64,000 nt of DNA. It comes from Niastella soli. GTDB lineage: Bacteria > Bacteroidota > Bacteroidia > Chitinophagales > Chitinophagaceae. The notes under the pieces are model-generated. The model saw only the letters and a list, made by a program, of their open reading frames with translations. It was not told the origin of the DNA and ran no database searches. This document shows positions 60,667 through 64,000 of the stretch, piece by piece. The DNA lies in assembly GCF_017742245.1 (NCBI RefSeq), contig NZ_JAGHKO010000001.1, positions 1,889,061-1,953,060 on the forward strand, given 5' to 3'. How positions within the stretch are numbered: position 1 is the stretch's first letter; each line of letters begins with the position of its first letter. The position numbers and the translations under genes were made by a program.

Positions 60667-61587
60667 ATGGATTTAAGTGTGTTGCACCCCGTGAAATCAC
60701 CGGATCGGGATTACGCCATGAAGGATAAATTGAACCGCATAACCAGCCCGTTAGGGTGCCGGTTCCTGGAATGGTCAGGATGGTATAGCCAAGACATTTC
60801 TCAGCGTTTATTAGGCCACTATAGGCTATACCAGCTCTTTAAAACTAAAAACACGGCCGATACTCAACTTTCTTTATCATTGGTGTACATCGCACATTAC
60901 CGTGCGCTACACCATATTAAATATGGCTTTTCCTGCATAATAGCTGTTTTGTACTATATTTTTACCCTGGGGGAGCGATACCCTCCATTGTCAGTGGAAG
61001 AATTAAATAAACAGCTAATCAATCACAGTCATTCTATATTGCAGGAGTTTTTAACCGCCACTGAGATTGATTTTGAAAAAGCACTATCCAATGCAGTTGA
61101 TCAAATTAACGGTGCCGGGAATAATGTAATCCCGGAAATAACCTTTGTTCATAATCACCTGGAACATAACGTTTACAACAATACTTGCCATTATTTTACT
61201 GAATATAACAGCACTGCTCTTTCCGGCACAAATGAGTTGAAGGGAAAGCAAACAGGGGTGCTTTCAAAAAAGCAACTTCTGATCCTTTTCGATCTACTTG
61301 CCGAAAAAGGGAAGATAGAATGGATCGATTATTGGAAACCTAACAAATTGGAGTCTGCGGCTGAGCTGTTTCATGCTGTTAATGGCAAGAGTAAAAGTAG
61401 TTGGGAGGAAGAACTTGACAATTATAAGGATAAAGGCATTTATTATTATAGGGATGAGGGTCAATTGAAGGAACTGATAAAGAATCTTATTAATTTATCA
61501 GAGATAGCACGAAAGTCAAAATTATGGACCTTGGCAAAAGTAGTTGATAAAAAAATAAGAGAGTTGGAGAGCAGATCGGTCATTTAA
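60667..61587 (+). CDS. Unrecognised 306-residue protein, parent of truncated copies
   Basis: Cytosolic and largely helical, opening MDLSVLHPVKSPDRDYAMKD, with an aromatic-rich part (FLEWSGWYSQDISQRLLGHYR). The C-terminal 100 residues (LSKKQLLILFDLLAEKGKIE, then WIDYWKPNKLESAAELFHAV) look like a separate helical domain, loosely reminiscent of RteC-type proteins of Bacteroidota mobile elements, though I cannot confirm this. Two truncated copies of its 5' end lie upstream. Its 3' end overlaps the convergent XRE gene by 8 bp. Confidence 0.65.
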   Translation: MDLSVLHPVKSPDRDYAMKDKLNRITSPLGCRFLEWSGWYSQDISQRLLGHYRLYQLFKTKNTADTQLSLSLVYIAHYRALHHIKYGFSCIIAVLYYIFTLGERYPPLSVEELNKQLINHSHSILQEFLTATEIDFEKALSNAVDQINGAGNNVIPEITFVHNHLEHNVYNNTCHYFTEYNSTALSGTNELKGKQTGVLSKKQLLILFDLLAEKGKIEWIDYWKPNKLESAAELFHAVNGKSKSSWEEELDNYKDKGIYYYRDEGQLKELIKNLINLSEIARKSKLWTLAKVVDKKIRELESRSVI

Positions 61588-61804
61588 TCGCAAATTCATT
61601 CAACTCCACATTTAAAGCCTCCGCTAATTTCAAAAGGGTTGTATATGAGGGGTTGGAATCACCCGCTTCTAATTTCTGTATATAACTAACGGACAAATCT
61701 GCGGCATATGCGAAGTTCCTATAGCTTAACTTTTTTGCCTTTCTAAGCTTTTCGAGTTTCTTTCCGAATTCCTTTAATATTTTATCTTCCTGGCTATCGT
61801 TCAT
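61580..61804 (-). CDS. XRE-family helix-turn-helix regulator (copy 2 of module)
   Basis: A 74-residue single-domain HTH protein: ILKEFGKKLEKLRKAKKLSY, AADLSVSYIQKLEAGDSNPS, TLLKLAEALNVEL. Same size and layout as the XRE protein at 1728 (ILKxFGxxLxxLR start, TLxxLAEAL end) but with a different recognition helix, so different operators are expected. Divergent from the paralogous small-protein gene at 62143 across a 338-bp structured spacer. Confidence 0.88.
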   Translation of the reverse strand: MNDSQEDKILKEFGKKLEKLRKAKKLSYRNFAYAADLSVSYIQKLEAGDSNPSYTTLLKLAEALNVELNEFAIK

Positions 61805-61940
61805 GCAGGAAAGTTGTACTAAATCTTAAAAATTATTGTACATCTATAGAGGTACGATGAATAATAATTCCTATCTTTACAAGAAATAAATACCGACTTT
61901 TTATTGTAAGAGCATTAATTTGCAGTTCATAACATAATGA

Positions 61941-62108
61941 ATTGCAACGCAATAGCCTTGGTCCCCGAAACGACCAATTCCAAGACCACAAGGCAACGGC
62001 GAGGCTCACGGCATAGGTGCGTGGGCTCGCGTTGTTTTGGTCTATGGCGCTTGGTCGTGCCAGGGGACAACAACGTAGAGTCCTGCACCTTTTTTCTTCT
62101 GCAGGCTC
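61941..62108. ncRNA. Strongly structured intergenic element (three hairpins)
   Basis: Hairpin 1: ATTGC-AAC-GCAAT (61941-61953). Hairpin 2 is a long stem from 61961 to 62068 with successive paired blocks GTCCCC/GGGGAC, CGACCAA/TTGGTCG, AGACCA/TGGTCT, CAAC/GTTG, GCGAG/CTCGC and CTCAC/GTGGG (one wobble), about 32 bp in all. Hairpin 3: GAG-CCTGCA / TGCAGG-CTC (62078-62108). It is GC-rich in an AT-rich setting and lies 35 bp before the small-protein start codon. It could be a 5' leader, an independent RNA or a palindromic mobile element; no known RNA family is recognised. Confidence 0.55.
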
Positions 62109-62142
62109 ATTAACCATTTCATGTAACTTAAAATCATTTCAC

Positions 62143-62535
62143 ATGAATGAGCCATTAAACAATTCCCGTCCTGGGATATCCTTTTCTGGTAAAACCTTCA
62201 ACAAACACCCTCAATGGTACAACCAGCCATTACGCCTTACTAAAGAGCAGAAAAAAGATCCTCTGCTGGTGCTGGACGATTTTTTCGAATGCTATCATTT
62301 AAATGAGGTCCGCCAAACACTATGGGAATGGCTTACGGAAGTCCTTTCCAGTCAACGCAGTGTAGCCATTGAGCCGCTTGATCGTAATAATCATATTTAT
62401 TTCTATGAAAAAGTAGAAGCGATTATTGAATTGGCATATGTCATGAAAAATAAGCTACATAAGCATCGGCGTAGGCAGAAAAGGAAAAGAAATAGGGTGA
62501 ATAAGTTAAACGAAACCCAGCAAGCCGACCTATAA
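62143..62535 (+). CDS. Small conserved protein paired with XRE regulator (copy 2)
   Basis: A 130-residue protein. The core FNKHPQWYNQPLRL, FFECYHLNEVRQTLWEWL and HIYFYEKVEAIIELAYVM matches the protein encoded at 2103 along its length. Unlike that copy it has a 30-residue basic tail (HKHRRRQKRKRNRVNK), which may bind nucleic acid. The frame is open upstream through the structured element, but the ATG at the conserved length is preferred. It precedes the S24 repressor gene by 39 bp and may be co-transcribed. Function unknown. Confidence 0.82.
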   Translation: MNEPLNNSRPGISFSGKTFNKHPQWYNQPLRLTKEQKKDPLLVLDDFFECYHLNEVRQTLWEWLTEVLSSQRSVAIEPLDRNNHIYFYEKVEAIIELAYVMKNKLHKHRRRQKRKRNRVNKLNETQQADL

Positions 62536-62574
62536 CCTTTAAAATTCGATCCAGCACTATCATTAAATAGAGAT

Positions 62575-63231
62575 ATGAAAGATATTGGTATTCGACTAAG
62601 AGAATACAGGATTCTGTCAAACACTAAGATGCCAATTATTGCTTCGGCAACCGGTATAGCAAAGGAGACATTATATAAATGGGAGAAGGGGACAAAGCCA
62701 AGTAGTATTGAAGAATATTATAAACTGAAGGGTTACCTGGATAAGATGGAAAGTAATCTGGATGAAGAGACCTTTGAACTCGTAAAACAACATCCAGCAA
62801 CATTAAGAATTCCCCTGACTAGCGCAGGTCCTGCGGTTCCACAATCAGATGGTATCGCGGCCAGTGGCACGGTGATCTTTTCCAATAACGAACCGGAATT
62901 GATTGTTGATCGTATTAATGCTCCTTGTCTTGGTACCGTGGACGGATCTATTGAAATTATCGGTAATAGCATGGAACCCACCTTTTGCAATGGGGGCCGG
63001 ATAGCAATATCCCGGCTTTCCGATAATCGATCTCTTATTCCTGGCCAGTACTATTATATTATCGACACCAACTGGCAGGGAATTGTCCGTCGGGTTTATC
63101 CCGGTGAAAGGGGAAATAGTATCCTGCTGGTTGCTGATAACCCTGACCAATTAAAGCACCCGCCCATTGAAAAAAGCCTGGATCAGGTTGCAGCTATTTT
63201 TAAGGTAGGTGCTGCATTAATTAAATTCTAA
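62575..63231 (+). CDS. XRE / peptidase-S24-type repressor lacking the catalytic lysine
   Basis: A 218-residue C1/LexA-like protein: HTH about 4-55 (IIASATGIAKETLYKWEKGT), a linker with an Ala84-Gly85 pair, and an S24 domain about 118-215. Ser132 lies in IIGNSMEPTF. In the strand that carries the catalytic Lys in LexA, UmuD and lambda CI, this protein reads GIVRRVYPGE (Arg172-Arg173). Self-cleavage may therefore be lost or altered. Typical of regulators at the edge of prophages or integrative elements. Followed 17 bp later by a small helical protein gene and a terminator. Confidence 0.88.
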   Translation: MKDIGIRLREYRILSNTKMPIIASATGIAKETLYKWEKGTKPSSIEEYYKLKGYLDKMESNLDEETFELVKQHPATLRIPLTSAGPAVPQSDGIAASGTVIFSNNEPELIVDRINAPCLGTVDGSIEIIGNSMEPTFCNGGRIAISRLSDNRSLIPGQYYYIIDTNWQGIVRRVYPGERGNSILLVADNPDQLKHPPIEKSLDQVAAIFKVGAALIKF

Positions 63232-63248
63232 TCAAAACTTATCCAATT

Positions 63249-63464
63249 ATGAACCTAAGTCAAGAGGCACTTAAAGCCATAAACAATCCGGCTACTCGCC
63301 GCAGATTAATGGATGTACTTGGCTGTACAGAGTTTACCATTGCCCGGTATATTCAAAAGAATAGCGATAACCTTACTAAAGCTGCCGCCATGCAGGTAAT
63401 AAGGGAGGTGACCGGTTTACCCGATACTGAAATTTTGGAAGGTTTAGTAAGCAAAACAACTTAG
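63249..63464 (+). CDS. Small helical, probably DNA-binding protein
   Basis: A 71-residue all-helical protein (ALKAINNPATRRRLMDVLGC, EFTIARYIQKNSDNLTKAAA, VIREVTGLPDTEILEG). The layout fits a small HTH accessory factor as found beside phage-type repressors. Same strand as, and 17 bp after, the S24 repressor gene; ends in a strong terminator. Family not assigned. Confidence 0.72.
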   Translation: MNLSQEALKAINNPATRRRLMDVLGCTEFTIARYIQKNSDNLTKAAAMQVIREVTGLPDTEILEGLVSKTT

Positions 63465-63518
63465 TTAAATACCCGACACCGCTGTTTTAATAAAACTACT
63501 AATCAGTACCATTACGCC

Positions 63519-63551
63519 AAAAGCCCCGATGTTTCCACATCGGGACTTTTA
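63519..63551. terminator. Terminator after repressor pair
   Basis: CCCGATGT / ACATCGGG stem with a 4-nt loop, flanked by AAAAGC and ACTTTTA. It serves the plus-strand pair and possibly the convergent gene. Confidence 0.8.
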
Positions 63552-63588
63552 TTTCTATTTATCCTTATGCTAAAGCCTACCTTCCCAT

Positions 63589-63951
63589 TCAATGTATGCT
63601 GAACCAATACAAATAGGTAAGAAATATAACAGCAACAACCAGTATCACAGCCCATTTTTTGGCATCCGATTGGAAAAACACCTGTAAGTTATTGGGCTGC
63701 TTTTTATATAATTGGCTTTCGATTATAAAATTGATCTTTATAAATGCGCTTTCTATCATTTTCTGAATTGGCTGGGTGTCTGTTTCTACAGTTATCTTTT
63801 GGGTAGCTAACTTTTTAGAAAAACTGTCCACTTCACTCTTTACTGTTTTTTCAATTGAAATGAGATCCTGCATTTGTTGGCTGAGCTTTGCTAGTTCTTC
63901 GGATTGTTCTTTTATTGCCAACTCCAGCGTTTCAAATTTATCTTCGTTCAT
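63589..63951 (-). CDS. Coiled-coil protein with C-terminal membrane anchor
   Basis: A 120-residue protein: a long coiled coil about 5-50 (ETLELAIKEQSEELAKLSQQ), a linker and one C-terminal membrane helix about 100-117 (WAVILVVAVIFLTYLYWF). Proteins of this shape occur next to relaxase genes in Bacteroidota mobilisable elements. With the S24 repressor this hints that the right edge enters an integrative element; the deciding neighbours lie outside the window. Confidence 0.7.
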   Translation of the reverse strand: MNEDKFETLELAIKEQSEELAKLSQQMQDLISIEKTVKSEVDSFSKKLATQKITVETDTQPIQKMIESAFIKINFIIESQLYKKQPNNLQVFFQSDAKKWAVILVVAVIFLTYLYWFSIH

Positions 63952-64000
63952 AAATAAGTGTTTATTGTTTAAATAATTCTGTTAAAATCTGTGCCTATGT

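Noticed and set aside
54175-61587. Toxin gene, Rhs/VgrG or CRISPR-Cas genes in the accessory region
   Set aside because: I looked for large toxin carriers, repeat arrays and nuclease motifs and found none within the window.
1-64000. tRNA or rRNA genes
   Set aside because: GGTTCGAATC-like words occur only inside coding sequence (for example near 59690) without a cloverleaf around them.

Overview
The window looks like chromosomal DNA of a Bacteroidota bacterium of the family Chitinophagaceae (Niastella/Chitinophaga type). This is inferred from several family traits: TonB-dependent receptors with carboxypeptidase-like N-terminal domains, DUF4249 lipoproteins, a type 9 secretion C-terminal sorting domain, LytS/LytTR regulators, a BlaI/M56 pair, Bacteroidota-type promoters (TTTG, about 20 nt, TAnnTTTG), few strong Shine-Dalgarno sequences and mid-40s GC content by eye. 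No rRNA, tRNA, CRISPR array, transposase or replication origin was seen.

Layout. Positions 1-2.4 kb hold an ECF sigma factor, type I IPP isomerase and a divergent XRE regulator / small-protein pair. From 2.5 to 10.8 kb a five-gene minus-strand operon encodes a TonB-dependent receptor, two tandem DUF4249 lipoproteins, a large MG2-like surface protein and a secreted protein. From 11.5 to 23.3 kb there are a FAD/Fe-S oxidoreductase, a LytS/LytTR two-component pair, an Oar-like TonB receptor and a divergent MFS exporter / Lrp regulator pair. From 23.6 to 30 kb come a secreted TIG-repeat protein, an SDR, an AraC regulator and a serine hydrolase. From 30.2 to 41.4 kb is a carbohydrate-active region: a membrane-anchored propeller/Y_Y_Y/LuxR-HTH regulator, GH5-CBM6, a PL14-like lipoprotein and GH3-PA14, interrupted by a BlaI/M56 regulatory pair and a DUF4291 gene. 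A GH128-like glucanase lies further on, at 48.5 kb. Together these enzymes suggest beta-glucan (fungal or plant wall) breakdown without a SusC/SusD pair.

From 41.6 to 47.1 kb an SDR is divergent from a Crp/Fnr regulator. The regulator is followed by a six-gene stress or detoxification operon (YceI, tautomerase, SDR, NTF2-like, nitronate monooxygenase, SDR). Between regulator and operon lie two E. coli CRP-type palindromes, and the regulator's recognition helix matches that site type, so a local regulatory circuit can be proposed.

From about 53.8 kb to the right edge the DNA becomes visibly AT-richer and accessory in character. It holds a dozen short unrecognised genes in mixed orientation that resemble an array of orphan immunity genes, with a truncated gene duplicate, three copies of one promoter/N-terminal module and repeated stem-loops. 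The edge carries a second copy of the XRE / small-protein module, preceded by a strongly structured intergenic element, then an S24-type repressor lacking the usual catalytic lysine, a small helical protein and a coiled-coil membrane protein. The most interesting signals are the duplicated XRE module with its structured leader, the CRP-site circuit and the orphan immunity-like island.
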